Of a stretch of 59,013 bases of DNA, positions 23,851 to 32,749 are shown piece after piece. The first letter of the stretch is position 1. Every line of letters starts with the position of its first letter. The position numbers were made by a program, and so were the translations under genes. The notes under the pieces are model-generated. The model ran no database searches and was not told the DNA's origin. It saw nothing but the letters and a program-made list of their open reading frames with translations. This stretch comes from Desulfobacteraceae bacterium (lineage in GTDB: Bacteria; Desulfobacterota; Desulfobacteria; Desulfobacterales; Desulfobacteraceae), in the NCBI GenBank assembly GCA_004796375.1, contig QZLA01000165.1:1-59013 (forward strand), given 5' to 3'.

Positions 23851-25308
23851 ATGAAGCTGACCATATTCAAGCAGCTTGTTATCGGTAATATGATTATGAT
23901 CGGTTTTGCCGTGATTCTGGGTGGTTATGTCGTGTATAACCTGGATAAACTTTACCGGCTGTCCAATGAAATCGTGGAGATCGACAACCGTAGCGTGGCC
24001 ATATGTGAAAATCTGTCCGCCGCGCTGGCATCCGTTGCCATGCTGGAGAAAAAGTACATCATCTCCAAAGACCGGGATTATTTTGAAAAATATGAAGAGA
24101 TCAAGGTGGTGTTTGAAAATGATATCGAGTATCTGCTTACCCTGGTCAAGTCGGAAGATATAAAGAAAACCGCCATTGAAGCGGATGTGTTGTTCCGGAA
24201 CCATACACGGTTGTTCAATGAGCAGATTGCCCGTCTCAGGAATCACACCCGGACCTATGATACATCAGAGTTTCTGGCGACGGTTGAAAAAGAGATCCAG
24301 GCGGTGGATACCAAACTCAACAAGATTATTTATGAAAAGAACAAAAAAAAGAATTCCAAGATTATTCTGACCAGTGAGATGATCGATAATATCATCAAGC
24401 TCACCATCCTGATTACCATTGTGGCCATTCTTCTGGGTATCATTATTTCAGTGGCCAATACCCGGATCATTACCAGTTCAATTTTTCTGCTTGAGAAAAA
24501 GACCCGTGAAATTTCAAAGGGGCAGTTCAACCACATTGAGCCCATTTTAATGGCGCCCAAGGAGATCGATGATCTGACCATGCATTTCAACGTCATGTGC
24601 AGCAGGCTCAAAGAGCTGGAGGTGATGAAAACCGACTTTATCAGTCACTTTTCCCATGAATTGAAGACACCGATCACGTCGATCAAGGAGGCTGCCAGCA
24701 TGCTGAATATGGGACTGTTTGAATCGGATCCGGACCGGGAAAAAGAACTGGCATCACTGGTCCTGGCCGAGTCGGACCGGTTGATTGCATCCATTGAAAA
24801 GATCCTGGATCTGTCCAGGATGGAAGTCTATCAGATGGAATATCAATTCAAGCAGGCCAGTGTGACAGATGTTATCCGCACATCCCTGGTCAAATTCGTT
24901 CCCGAAGCCCAGAACAAGAATATCGATTTGCGGTTTGTGCCGGCCAGATCGGTTCCGGAGTGCCGGATGGATATCAAACGGATTGAAGAGGTGATCAACA
25001 ATCTGATATCCAATGCATTGAAGTATACCCACGAACAGGGTAAGATCATTATCGGTGCCAGTTCATCGGTGAATCAAAAGCGGGTCATCGTATCCGTGGC
25101 CGATAACGGGTGCGGCATTGACAAGAAAAACCTGGATCGTATTTTTGAAAAGTTCAAACGGATCGACAAAGGAAATCAGACATTGAGAGGAACGGGGCTT
25201 GGCCTTGCCATCTCTAAACATATTATCAAAGCACATAAAGGAGAGATATGGGCAGAAAGCGAACCCTTGAAAGGTACAAAAATATCTTTTATCTTGCCTG
25301 CAGCATAG
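23851..25308 (+). CDS. Membrane sensor histidine kinase, GlrK/QseE-like position
   Basis: 485 residues from the ATG at 23851. Two membrane helices (about 10-30 and 178-202) flank a helical periplasmic sensor of about 145 residues. A HAMP domain follows, then the phospho-acceptor SHFSHELKTP, and the ATPase N, G1 and G2 boxes (NLISNALKYTHE, DNGCGI, GTGLGLAISKHI). It overlaps the lipoprotein gene by 61 bases, and a sigma-54 response regulator follows. The gene order kinase-lipoprotein-regulator is that of GlrK-QseG-GlrR in enterobacteria, where the system responds to envelope stress. Confidence 0.88.
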   Translation: MKLTIFKQLVIGNMIMIGFAVILGGYVVYNLDKLYRLSNEIVEIDNRSVAICENLSAALASVAMLEKKYIISKDRDYFEKYEEIKVVFENDIEYLLTLVKSEDIKKTAIEADVLFRNHTRLFNEQIARLRNHTRTYDTSEFLATVEKEIQAVDTKLNKIIYEKNKKKNSKIILTSEMIDNIIKLTILITIVAILLGIIISVANTRIITSSIFLLEKKTREISKGQFNHIEPILMAPKEIDDLTMHFNVMCSRLKELEVMKTDFISHFSHELKTPITSIKEAASMLNMGLFESDPDREKELASLVLAESDRLIASIEKILDLSRMEVYQMEYQFKQASVTDVIRTSLVKFVPEAQNKNIDLRFVPARSVPECRMDIKRIEEVINNLISNALKYTHEQGKIIIGASSSVNQKRVIVSVADNGCGIDKKNLDRIFEKFKRIDKGNQTLRGTGLGLAISKHIIKAHKGEIWAESEPLKGTKISFILPAA

Positions 25309-25865
25309 GGTTGATGCTGTTCGCCAGCGGCTGCCAGTACAACTACTACCCCCAGTTCACGTTTGAAACGGTTGAAGGCAAAAAGGGACGGGCGCACCTG
25401 GTCAAAGCGGAAGAGAAGATCCAAAAGCAGGATTTCAAAGGCGCAATGATCGAAAACCGCAAAGCCTATGAGTATTTTCAACCCGAACTTAAACAGGAGG
25501 CTATTTTTCAAAAAGCCCTGATCTATGCGCATCCTGAAAACCCGGCCAAGGATTTTGAAAAAGCCCTGCTCTGCTTTGATCTGATTGACCAGGATCATGA
25601 AAATTCCGTTTTGACCTGCAACGCGCCCTTGGTGTTATCCATTCTCAAGCAGGCCATCCGGATGGAAGCGGTGGCAGAAAACAAAACCCACGGATTGGAG
25701 ACGGTACATGGCCGTCTGGCCCGCAAGCAAAAAGAGAATCAGATCTTGAAAAAGGAAAAGGCCCAACAGGAAGAATTGATTAAAAAACTTGAACGCCAGA
25801 TCCGGCAGCTCAAGAAAATCGATCTGGATTCGATCAAGGACACCGGGGACGTGCAGCATGAGTAA
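25248..25865 (+). CDS. Lipoprotein with coiled-coil tail, QseG-like position
   Basis: 205 residues. The signal segment ends in a lipobox LFASGC (Cys near residue 29), so it is anchored to a membrane. Residues 45-150 look like TPR-type helices, and residues 150-195 form a charged coiled coil (KQKENQILKKEKAQQEEL). It starts inside the kinase gene (61-base overlap) and overlaps the regulator gene by 8 bases. In the GlrK/GlrR system the middle lipoprotein QseG contacts the kinase; I infer the same here from order and topology, since sequence similarity is weak. Confidence 0.8.
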   Translation: MGRKRTLERYKNIFYLACSIGLMLFASGCQYNYYPQFTFETVEGKKGRAHLVKAEEKIQKQDFKGAMIENRKAYEYFQPELKQEAIFQKALIYAHPENPAKDFEKALLCFDLIDQDHENSVLTCNAPLVLSILKQAIRMEAVAENKTHGLETVHGRLARKQKENQILKKEKAQQEELIKKLERQIRQLKKIDLDSIKDTGDVQHE

Positions 25866-27222
25866 AATTCTGATAGTAGACGATGATGCTTCGATATTAA
25901 CGGTGCTTAGATTCAGGCTTGAGGCCGGCGGATATGATGTCTCCATGGCACTGAGCTGCCAGGAAGCATTGAAGATTGCCAGAAAGCATCCGGTGTTCGA
26001 TCTTGCCCTACTGGATTACAAACTCGGGGATGGTAACGGGGTGGAGCTCATGGAAAAGCTCCAGGGGATCATACCGTCCATCCAGGCCATCATTCTTACG
26101 GCATACGGAACCATCGACACCGCAGTTGATGCCATGAAAAAAGGGGCGTTTACCTATCTGACCAAACCGTTTGACGATACTGAGCTCATGCTTCAGGTGA
26201 AAAACTGCCTTGAAAAGAAAAACCTCACACGGGAGGTGGAAAACCTTAGGTCCATGGTATCCGACCAACTGGGGTTTGAAAATATCATCTGCAAAAGCGA
26301 ATCGATGATCCGTGTGCTTAAAACCGTCAAGCAGGCAGCGTCTACGGATTCTACGGTTCTGATCTCCGGTGAAAGCGGAACCGGTAAAGAGCTGATCGCA
26401 AAGTCAGTCCACCTGGCGTCTACCAGGAGCAAAAAGCCTTTCATCGCAGTGAACTGTGCCGCCCTGCCGGAGAACCTGTTCGAAAGTGAACTGTTCGGGT
26501 ATGAGAAGGGGGCATTTACCGGTGCGGACAAACGCAAAGCCGGTTTCATGGCAAGGGCCCAGGAAGGGACATTCTTTTTTGATGAGGTGTCTGAGATTCC
26601 ATTGTCCATGCAGGTTAAACTCTTGCGGGTTCTCCAGGAAAATGAATTCTATCCGCTCGGGGGGAGTAAAAAGGTGCGGCTGGATATCCGGGTCATCGCC
26701 GCGACCAATGTTGATCTTGAGCAACGGGTCGCAAAGGACCTGTTCAGGGAAGACCTGTATTACCGGATTCATGTGATTCCCATCCATATCCCGCCGTTAA
26801 GAGAGCGGTTGGAGTGCATCCCTTATCTGGCCAATCATTTCCTGGACGAGTATTCATCCACCATGAACAAGGGGAGTAAGAAGTTCTCTGCCGTAGCCAT
26901 GGACAAAATATTGAACTATCCATGGCCCGGTAATGTCAGGGAGTTGAAAAATGTGATTGAGTATGCGGTGGCCATGAGCGACAAGGATGTGATTACGGAT
27001 GACCTGATCCTGAGCAAACCCGGTGAACCCCGTGAGGAGAAGGGAATCCAGCCTTTGAAAACCGCAAAAAAAGAGTTTGAGAAGGAGTATGTCAGAAAGC
27101 TGCTGTTCCTCACTGACGGGAATGTGAGCCAGGCAGCCAAATATGCGGGCAAATACCGGGCTGATTTCTATGAACTCATTAAGAAGTACAGCCTGGAAAT
27201 TGATGAGTTCAGAGGTCGGTGA
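25858..27222 (+). CDS. glrR: Sigma-54-dependent response regulator, GlrR-like
   Basis: 454 residues: a receiver domain (acidic pocket DDD near residue 10, phospho-acceptor Asp in LLDYKL, conserved Lys in LTKPFDD), then an AAA+ domain with Walker A GESGTGKE, the intact GAFTGA loop for sigma-54 contact and a Walker B FFDEV. The C-terminal helix-turn-helix (GNVSQAAKYAGKYRADFYELI) is GlrR-like rather than NtrC-like. It activates transcription from sigma-54 promoters when phosphorylated by the upstream kinase. The ATG at 25858 overlaps the lipoprotein stop. Confidence 0.9.
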   Translation: MSKILIVDDDASILTVLRFRLEAGGYDVSMALSCQEALKIARKHPVFDLALLDYKLGDGNGVELMEKLQGIIPSIQAIILTAYGTIDTAVDAMKKGAFTYLTKPFDDTELMLQVKNCLEKKNLTREVENLRSMVSDQLGFENIICKSESMIRVLKTVKQAASTDSTVLISGESGTGKELIAKSVHLASTRSKKPFIAVNCAALPENLFESELFGYEKGAFTGADKRKAGFMARAQEGTFFFDEVSEIPLSMQVKLLRVLQENEFYPLGGSKKVRLDIRVIAATNVDLEQRVAKDLFREDLYYRIHVIPIHIPPLRERLECIPYLANHFLDEYSSTMNKGSKKFSAVAMDKILNYPWPGNVRELKNVIEYAVAMSDKDVITDDLILSKPGEPREEKGIQPLKTAKKEFEKEYVRKLLFLTDGNVSQAAKYAGKYRADFYELIKKYSLEIDEFRGR

Positions 27223-27229
27223 TCATCGT

Positions 27230-28309
27230 TTATTGAATCGAGACCCCCCCGGGTATTCCCGAACAGGCCTCCTGCCCCTTCCAGTCGGGGGGGCATACCC
27301 GCATCAGTCCGGGCATCACCAGGTTCTTTCCTTGCAGTTTGGCTTTGTGAAGCATGTCTGCCGCATTCTTTTCAAACTGACCCGGCACCGCTGATTCATG
27401 ATTGAGTTCGGCAACGCCGAAGCTGGCGGTCACCCTGATGGTTTCCGCACCAAAACTGATGACAGCCCGGCATATGTCCTGCCTGAGACGGTCCGCAAGC
27501 TGTGCAGCCTCTCTTTTGCCCGTACCCGGAAGAATAACGGCAAACCGGTCTCGTGATGTCCTGGCTAAAAGATCCTCCTGCCTGATCCCGCTTTGGGCCA
27601 GAAGAGCCACCTCCTTAAGGACCCGGTCCCCTGCGAGATTGCCGCTCTCGTCCAGCACAACGGTAAAATCATCCAGGTCAAACAGGATCAGGGACAGATC
27701 ACTGACATGGCGCAACGCTGCAGCCATGCATCTTTCCAATTGCCGGTGGAACTCCTTTTTATTGCAGCACCCGGTTAAGGGATCTGTCATTGTCACGGCT
27801 TCATACATGTCCAGGCGGCTTTGTTTCAGCACCGCCTGGGTGCAGGCCCTGAGCAGCAGGTGGATCATCTGGCGGGACCCCTTTGCCGCTTGCCTGGCTG
27901 GTACGAAATAGACCCGGCAATAGCTGTTGTCGTCGCTGATCTCCAGGGAGGTCAATCGGGAGGTGATCTCATCATTCGGTTGAACCGGTTCAACAAGCCC
28001 CGGATCCATGAGGTGAATGGTATTATTTTCAGGGTCATTGAAATCGCTGGTAATGGTTGTTTTGAGAGGATCATCACAGGCTTGGCCATCGATCCACACA
28101 TCAATATTCTGGTCTTTTTTCAAGGCAAACGCAAAGAGCCTGCAGTCGGCCAGCTGTTCCAGGCTGGCCGCACATTTTCTGACAATATCGGCGCAGGTGG
28201 CCTGCTGTCCCATATCCAGCATATGATTGGCCAGGGTTTCTACGTCCGGATACCGGGTACGGCGGCTATATAAGGAATGAAAAAAGCGGTTTTCATGAAA
28301 CAGGGTCAT
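27230..28309 (-). CDS. GGDEF-domain protein with degenerate active site
   Basis: 359 residues from the ATG at 28309, preferred over 28393 because a near-perfect GGAGGTGATG ribosome site precedes it. About 190 N-terminal residues form an unidentified sensory part. The C-terminal GGDEF fold keeps DPLTGCCNKKEF and FDLDDF, but the signature loop reads ARTSRDRFAVIL, so GG(D/E)EF has become SRDRF. Diguanylate cyclase activity is therefore unlikely; it may bind GTP or act by protein contact. It lies next to, and convergent with, the sigma-54 regulator. Confidence 0.85.
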   Translation of the reverse strand: MTLFHENRFFHSLYSRRTRYPDVETLANHMLDMGQQATCADIVRKCAASLEQLADCRLFAFALKKDQNIDVWIDGQACDDPLKTTITSDFNDPENNTIHLMDPGLVEPVQPNDEITSRLTSLEISDDNSYCRVYFVPARQAAKGSRQMIHLLLRACTQAVLKQSRLDMYEAVTMTDPLTGCCNKKEFHRQLERCMAAALRHVSDLSLILFDLDDFTVVLDESGNLAGDRVLKEVALLAQSGIRQEDLLARTSRDRFAVILPGTGKREAAQLADRLRQDICRAVISFGAETIRVTASFGVAELNHESAVPGQFEKNAADMLHKAKLQGKNLVMPGLMRVCPPDWKGQEACSGIPGGVSIQ

Positions 28310-28443
28310 TGCATCACCTCCCGCCGATCCCGCGGATCCGGCTTGTAACTGTTGTATCAAAAAATCCCATTGCTGATGATAATTCAGATGCAATACTTAT
28401 GCCGGGATACATCTTAAATGGACGGGTGTGATACAGGCGGCGT

Positions 28444-30381
28444 TCAGGCAGGGAACCAGAGGGTTACGGTGGTGGTGCCGTTGCAGCCCGGCCAGTTAGG
28501 CAGCGACAGCTGGCGGCATTGCTCGGTTGAGCCGGGGCATGAGTCCGCGTTTTCCGGAATATGACGACAACGTGTGGAAGACAGGCCAATTTTAAAGTTG
28601 TACCTTTCTGAAAAAATCTTCATTCTCAAGAGATCCGCACCTTTCCCGCCAGCATTGAAATCAAAGGGACGTTTGGATGAGTATTGAAGGGTGTCCTGGG
28701 TGGAGAGAAAGCCCTCAAAAATGTGCTTTTGTGCGTCGGGTGTGATGCCCGTCCCATGGTCGGTGATGATGAACCCGGTGCCCTGTTCCTGCGGGGCAAC
28801 CCGGATGACGATATCACCCCCGTCCGGCGTGTTCTCCACTGCATTGCGGATCAGGCCGTCTATCATTTTTCTGAGGGGTTCGGCCGGAATCTTTACCGGA
28901 AAGGAGGGTTCCAGGCGCGGTGTGATGTCGAGCCGGCGATGGGTAAACTGCTTTTCAAGAATCTGGAGCCGTTCGTGGACGAACCGGTCCAATTCGATAT
29001 TTTCGCTTTCAAGATCTTTGGGGAAGAATGTATCTTCAATCACCCCCCTGACTTTTTGGACCACCTCTCCTTCGCCGGTATGTTCTGCAACCAGGGAGGC
29101 AATTTCATCGGCGCACTGCTCCAGTACCAGACTGAAAACGTTCCGGTGCAGCGGGTTTTTCTGTTTGACGATATCGTCAACCTCATACTGGATTTCAAGT
29201 ATCCGCTTCAGGTTTCGCTTGATCCGGTCCAGGGTCTGCTCCCAATGTCTGTCCGGCAGGGTTTCCAGGCGCCGGGACAATACGGACACGGAACTGAGCA
29301 TTATGGCCAGTGGCGTTTTCAACTCGTGGGACAGGTGGTTGATCATTTTGTCCTTTGCGGAGTTAAGTGCCTTAAGGTCCTCATAGGTTTTCCGCAACTC
29401 TTCATTGACGCGGGCGTTCTCGATGGACAGGGCCACGGTCCCGGCTATGGTGCTCAAGGTTTCAAGATCGGTCTGGTCAAACTGACCCTCTTTTTTATTG
29501 TCTGCGGTCAACACGCCGATGATCCTATCCTGGATTCTCAAAGGAACCAAAAGGACATTCTTGACTTCATAACCCAGCTTCTGGTCCCTGAGCTGATAGC
29601 TCCTGGAAAGGTCCGAAGTTTCGATGACAATCATGGGCTTGCCGGTTTTCAGGACCTGGCCGGAAATCATGTCGTCCACTGAGAGTCTGAGTTTTTCAAT
29701 TTTTTTCTGGGTATAGGGGTCATCATGGGCCGAACTCAGGAAATAGAACTCCTCGGATGTCTCATCCAGCAAGACCACATTTGCCACCTGGACTTTGAGA
29801 AGATCCTTTATCTCCATGGTGATATAGGAGAGCAGTTTGGGCAGTTCAGGGTACTGGGGCAGGGCCATGCTGATCCGGTTCATGGCTTCCCGGTTCTTGT
29901 CTATCCGGTCCTCCATGGTGATGTCGCGCAGGACGGTGATCAGGGAGGTGGGAGATCCGTTTCGGTCTTTCTGGATGCCCACTCTCAGGGCGACTTTAAG
30001 GGTCCGGCCGTCTTTGGTCAGGCGCCGGGTGGACATTCTCAGATCCGAATCGCTGTTGAGCATGGCCTTGATTTTGGTGTTGAGCTGGGTGCGCAGGTAG
30101 GGCGGTACGTACTGTTTGCCCTGGGTTCCCTCGAGTTCATCCAGGGTCCACTTGAATGTCCGTGTGAACGCCGGATTCAGATAGGTGATCTTCTCATTCA
30201 AGTCCCTGACCAGTACCGGGTAGGGTAAAAATTCCAGAAATCCCTGATAGGCATTGCGCGCGCTCAAGGCATCGTCCGTGCAGCTTTGGAGGGACGTGAG
30301 CTGCTCTTCCAGATCCTGGATTCTGTTTTCCAGGTCCTGATATGTGGGATCTGATTGTTTCAAGTGAGATGTCCGGCGCAA
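28444..30381 (-). CDS. Cytoplasmic PAS-GAF histidine kinase with C-terminal cysteine cluster
   Basis: About 645 residues. A coiled coil (1-40), a PAS domain (about 45-160), a GAF domain (about 180-335) and the phospho-acceptor INHLSHELKTPLAI come before the ATPase domain. No membrane helix is seen, so it is soluble. The last 45 residues carry Cys605, Cys615, Cys622 and Cys633, inserted before the final beta strand of the ATPase domain. This could bind a metal or iron-sulfur cluster and make the kinase redox-sensitive. The TTG start is uncertain. No response regulator is adjacent. It lies just downstream of tRNA-His on the same strand. Confidence 0.83.
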   Translation of the reverse strand: MRRTSHLKQSDPTYQDLENRIQDLEEQLTSLQSCTDDALSARNAYQGFLEFLPYPVLVRDLNEKITYLNPAFTRTFKWTLDELEGTQGKQYVPPYLRTQLNTKIKAMLNSDSDLRMSTRRLTKDGRTLKVALRVGIQKDRNGSPTSLITVLRDITMEDRIDKNREAMNRISMALPQYPELPKLLSYITMEIKDLLKVQVANVVLLDETSEEFYFLSSAHDDPYTQKKIEKLRLSVDDMISGQVLKTGKPMIVIETSDLSRSYQLRDQKLGYEVKNVLLVPLRIQDRIIGVLTADNKKEGQFDQTDLETLSTIAGTVALSIENARVNEELRKTYEDLKALNSAKDKMINHLSHELKTPLAIMLSSVSVLSRRLETLPDRHWEQTLDRIKRNLKRILEIQYEVDDIVKQKNPLHRNVFSLVLEQCADEIASLVAEHTGEGEVVQKVRGVIEDTFFPKDLESENIELDRFVHERLQILEKQFTHRRLDITPRLEPSFPVKIPAEPLRKMIDGLIRNAVENTPDGGDIVIRVAPQEQGTGFIITDHGTGITPDAQKHIFEGFLSTQDTLQYSSKRPFDFNAGGKGADLLRMKIFSERYNFKIGLSSTRCRHIPENADSCPGSTEQCRQLSLPNWPGCNGTTTVTLWFPA

Positions 30382-30403
30382 ATCTTGATTGAAAAGGGGT
30401 GAA

Positions 30404-30480
30404 TGGGGTGAGTGACGGGAGTTGAACCCGCGGCAACCAGGGCCACAACCTGGTGCTCTACCAACTGAGCTACACCCACC
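30404..30480 (-). tRNA. tRNA-His (anticodon GTG)
   Basis: A full cloverleaf can be folded. The acceptor GTGGGTG pairs with CACTCAC, with an extra 5' G (G-1) facing C73, the hallmark of tRNA-His. The D arm GCTC/GAGC, anticodon stem CCAGG/CCTGG with loop TTGTGGC, and T arm GCGGG/CCCGT follow. The 3' CCA is encoded. Confidence 0.97.
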
Positions 30481-30534
30481 GCAAACTCACATTATCTATC
30501 AAATCCCAAAAAAAAATTCAATAGTTTTTTTGCA

Positions 30535-30563
30535 TTGACCCGGTAACTAAGTTTGACTATTAT
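30535..30563 (+). promoter_or_regulatory. Sigma-70 promoter for the small membrane protein and selB
   Basis: TTGACC (30535-30540), a 17-base spacer and TATTAT (30558-30563). Transcription would start near 30570, about 30 bases before the first start codon. Confidence 0.65.
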
Positions 30564-30598
30564 TATGGGTTATTTGATATGAAATAAGGGACAATGGT

Positions 30599-30763
30599 AT
30601 GAATACATTTTTTATATTTGTTATCCGGTTGATTGTCGGGCTGGTTTGCGGTATTTTCCTGACCCGGCTGTTTCATCCGGAATGGGGTATATACAAAGGC
30701 GCCCTGGTCGGGGTTTGCCTCGTGGCTGTGGTGTATGGCATAAGATTATTCAGGAAGTCTTAA
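30599..30763 (+). CDS. Small two-helix membrane protein (54 residues)
   Basis: The frame MNTFFIFVIRLIVGLVCG... to ...GIRLFRKS has two hydrophobic helices (about 4-22 and 33-49) and a positively charged end. AAGGG lies upstream of the ATG, and a good promoter lies 30 bases ahead. It is 36 bases before selB on the same transcript. The function is unknown. Confidence 0.7.
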   Translation: MNTFFIFVIRLIVGLVCGIFLTRLFHPEWGIYKGALVGVCLVAVVYGIRLFRKS

Positions 30764-30799
30764 ATCCTGATTCACCTGTAACACGCAGGGGGGACCCAA

Positions 30800-32713
30800 T
30801 TGGATCATATTATTTTAGGAACAGCCGGCCATATTGACCATGGAAAAACCAGCTTGGTAAAAGCGTTAACAGGGATTGAAACCGACCGCCTCAAAGAGGA
30901 ACAACAGCGGGGAATCACCATTGAATTGGGGTTTGCCTCCCTGGTATTACCTGACGGCAAGCTGATCGGGATTGTGGATATGCCCGGTCATGAGAAGTTT
31001 GTGAAGAATATGGTGGCCGGTTCTTCGGGTATTGATATCGTCACCATGGTGATCGCTGCCGATGAAGGCGTAATGCCCCAGACCCGGGAGCATATGGAAA
31101 TCTGCACCCTCATGGGGATTGAACACGGTATGGTGGCCCTGACAAAAACCGATATGGTGGATGAGGACCTGCTTGAACTGGCGTTGGAGGATATCCAGGA
31201 ATTTACCGAAGGCACATTCCTTGAAGATAAACCGGTCATACCGGTGTCTTCTGTGACCGGAGAGGGCCTTGACGACTTTTCGACCGCCCTGGAACGGATG
31301 TGCAATGAACTTCCGCCCAGGCGCTACTCATCCATATTCCGTCTGCCGGTGGACCGGGTATTTTCCATGAAGGGGTTTGGTACGGTGATCACAGGCACCC
31401 TGGTCTCCGGGAGTATCCGGGTCGGCGACGACATCATGGTCTACCCTAAAAATATTGTATCCAAGGTCCGGGGAATCCAGGTGCACAGCGACAGTGTGGA
31501 CCAAGCCCTGGCCGGGACCCGGACGGCAATTAATTTTCAAGGTCTTGACAAGGAGAGTGTGGATCGCGGTGATATCCTGTCAACACCCGATACATTGATT
31601 GAGAGTTATATGGTGGATGCACAGTTTACCTTTCTCAACTCCAACGCCAAACCGGCCAAAAACAGGACCCGGATCCGTTTTCACTACGGTACCAGTGAAA
31701 TTCTGGGATACCTGATCCTGCTGGACCGGGAGGAGATCGCTCCCGGGGATGAGGCCTGCGTACAGATCCGTCTGGAATCACCAGTGTGCTGTATCAAGGA
31801 TGACCGCTATGTGGTCCGAAGCTATTCGCCGGTTCGAACCATTGGGGGGGGACGGATCCTGAATCCGGATTCCAAAAAGCACAAACTCTTTGACGACCAG
31901 GTGATCACAGGGCTGAGCACGCTCCTGGATGATGATCCCGATACCGTGATTTCACATATCCTGAGTATGAAGGGGTTTTCAGGGGCACCATTGAAAGACC
32001 TGCGGGTCATGACCAATATCCCGGATAAAAAACTGGGGGCACAGCTTCAGAAGATGCTGGCCAGGCAGGAGGTGGTGCTTTCGGATAAGGAAAAACAGGT
32101 TTATATTCACGGCTCATTTGTGGAGCAGTTCAAGAGCAGGGCTATTGAAAAACTGGAGGAGTATCATCAGAACAACCCGCTCAAGGAGGGGATGCCCACC
32201 CAGGAGCTCAAATCCAAGTTTCAATACATAGATGATCCCAAATTTTTCAACCTGGTATTTTCGAAGCTGGAAAAGGAGGGCACACTGGTCCAGGATAAAA
32301 ACCTGGTGAAACTGGCCTCCCATACCGTCGCCCTCCAGGTGGACCAGCATGAAGTCAAGGAAAAGATCATGGCCACCTACAAAAAGACCGGTTTGACACC
32401 ACCGTTTTTCAGGACCATTTGTGAGGATCTTGACCTGGACAAGAAAACGGCCCGCGACGTGTTGGAAATGCTGATCAAGGAAAAATCGATCATTAAAACC
32501 AAGGATGATCTGTATTTTGATGCCGCGACCATCCTTGATCTTGAAACGCGGCTGGTGGATTACCTGCGGGAAAATCAGGAAATCACCACGCCTCAGTTCA
32601 AGGATATGACCGGTATTTCAAGGAAGTTTGTCATTCCGCTGATCGAGTACTTTGACGGCATCAACCTGACCATTCGGGTGGGGGATACACGCCAGTTAAG
32701 GCGCAAAGGCTGA
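30800..32713 (+). CDS. selB: Selenocysteine-specific elongation factor SelB
   Basis: 637 residues. The GTPase motifs are [11 protein letters not shown] (G1), GITIELGFA (G2), DMPGHE (G3) and TKTD (G4). EF-Tu-like domains II and III follow, then four winged-helix modules in the C-terminal 260 residues that read the SECIS hairpin in selenoprotein mRNA. SelB delivers Sec-tRNA to UGA codons, so the genome should encode selenoproteins such as formate dehydrogenase or hydrogenases. The start is a TTG behind an AGGGGGG stretch. selA and tRNA-Sec are not in the window. Confidence 0.95.
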   Translation: MDHIILGTAGHIDHGKTSLVKALTGIETDRLKEEQQRGITIELGFASLVLPDGKLIGIVDMPGHEKFVKNMVAGSSGIDIVTMVIAADEGVMPQTREHMEICTLMGIEHGMVALTKTDMVDEDLLELALEDIQEFTEGTFLEDKPVIPVSSVTGEGLDDFSTALERMCNELPPRRYSSIFRLPVDRVFSMKGFGTVITGTLVSGSIRVGDDIMVYPKNIVSKVRGIQVHSDSVDQALAGTRTAINFQGLDKESVDRGDILSTPDTLIESYMVDAQFTFLNSNAKPAKNRTRIRFHYGTSEILGYLILLDREEIAPGDEACVQIRLESPVCCIKDDRYVVRSYSPVRTIGGGRILNPDSKKHKLFDDQVITGLSTLLDDDPDTVISHILSMKGFSGAPLKDLRVMTNIPDKKLGAQLQKMLARQEVVLSDKEKQVYIHGSFVEQFKSRAIEKLEEYHQNNPLKEGMPTQELKSKFQYIDDPKFFNLVFSKLEKEGTLVQDKNLVKLASHTVALQVDQHEVKEKIMATYKKTGLTPPFFRTICEDLDLDKKTARDVLEMLIKEKSIIKTKDDLYFDAATILDLETRLVDYLRENQEITTPQFKDMTGISRKFVIPLIEYFDGINLTIRVGDTRQLRRKG

Positions 32714-32749
32714 TCAATACCCCACCGGTAGCCAAAGAAGGATATTTGA

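Noticed and set aside
28684-29682. 332-codon frame on the plus strand
   Set aside because: It is antisense to the PAS-GAF histidine kinase, whose domains are clear; no ribosome site.
30404-30480. Possible tRNA-Sec near selB
   Set aside because: The fold and GTG anticodon with G-1 identify tRNA-His; no roughly 95-base tRNA with a TCA anticodon is visible nearby.
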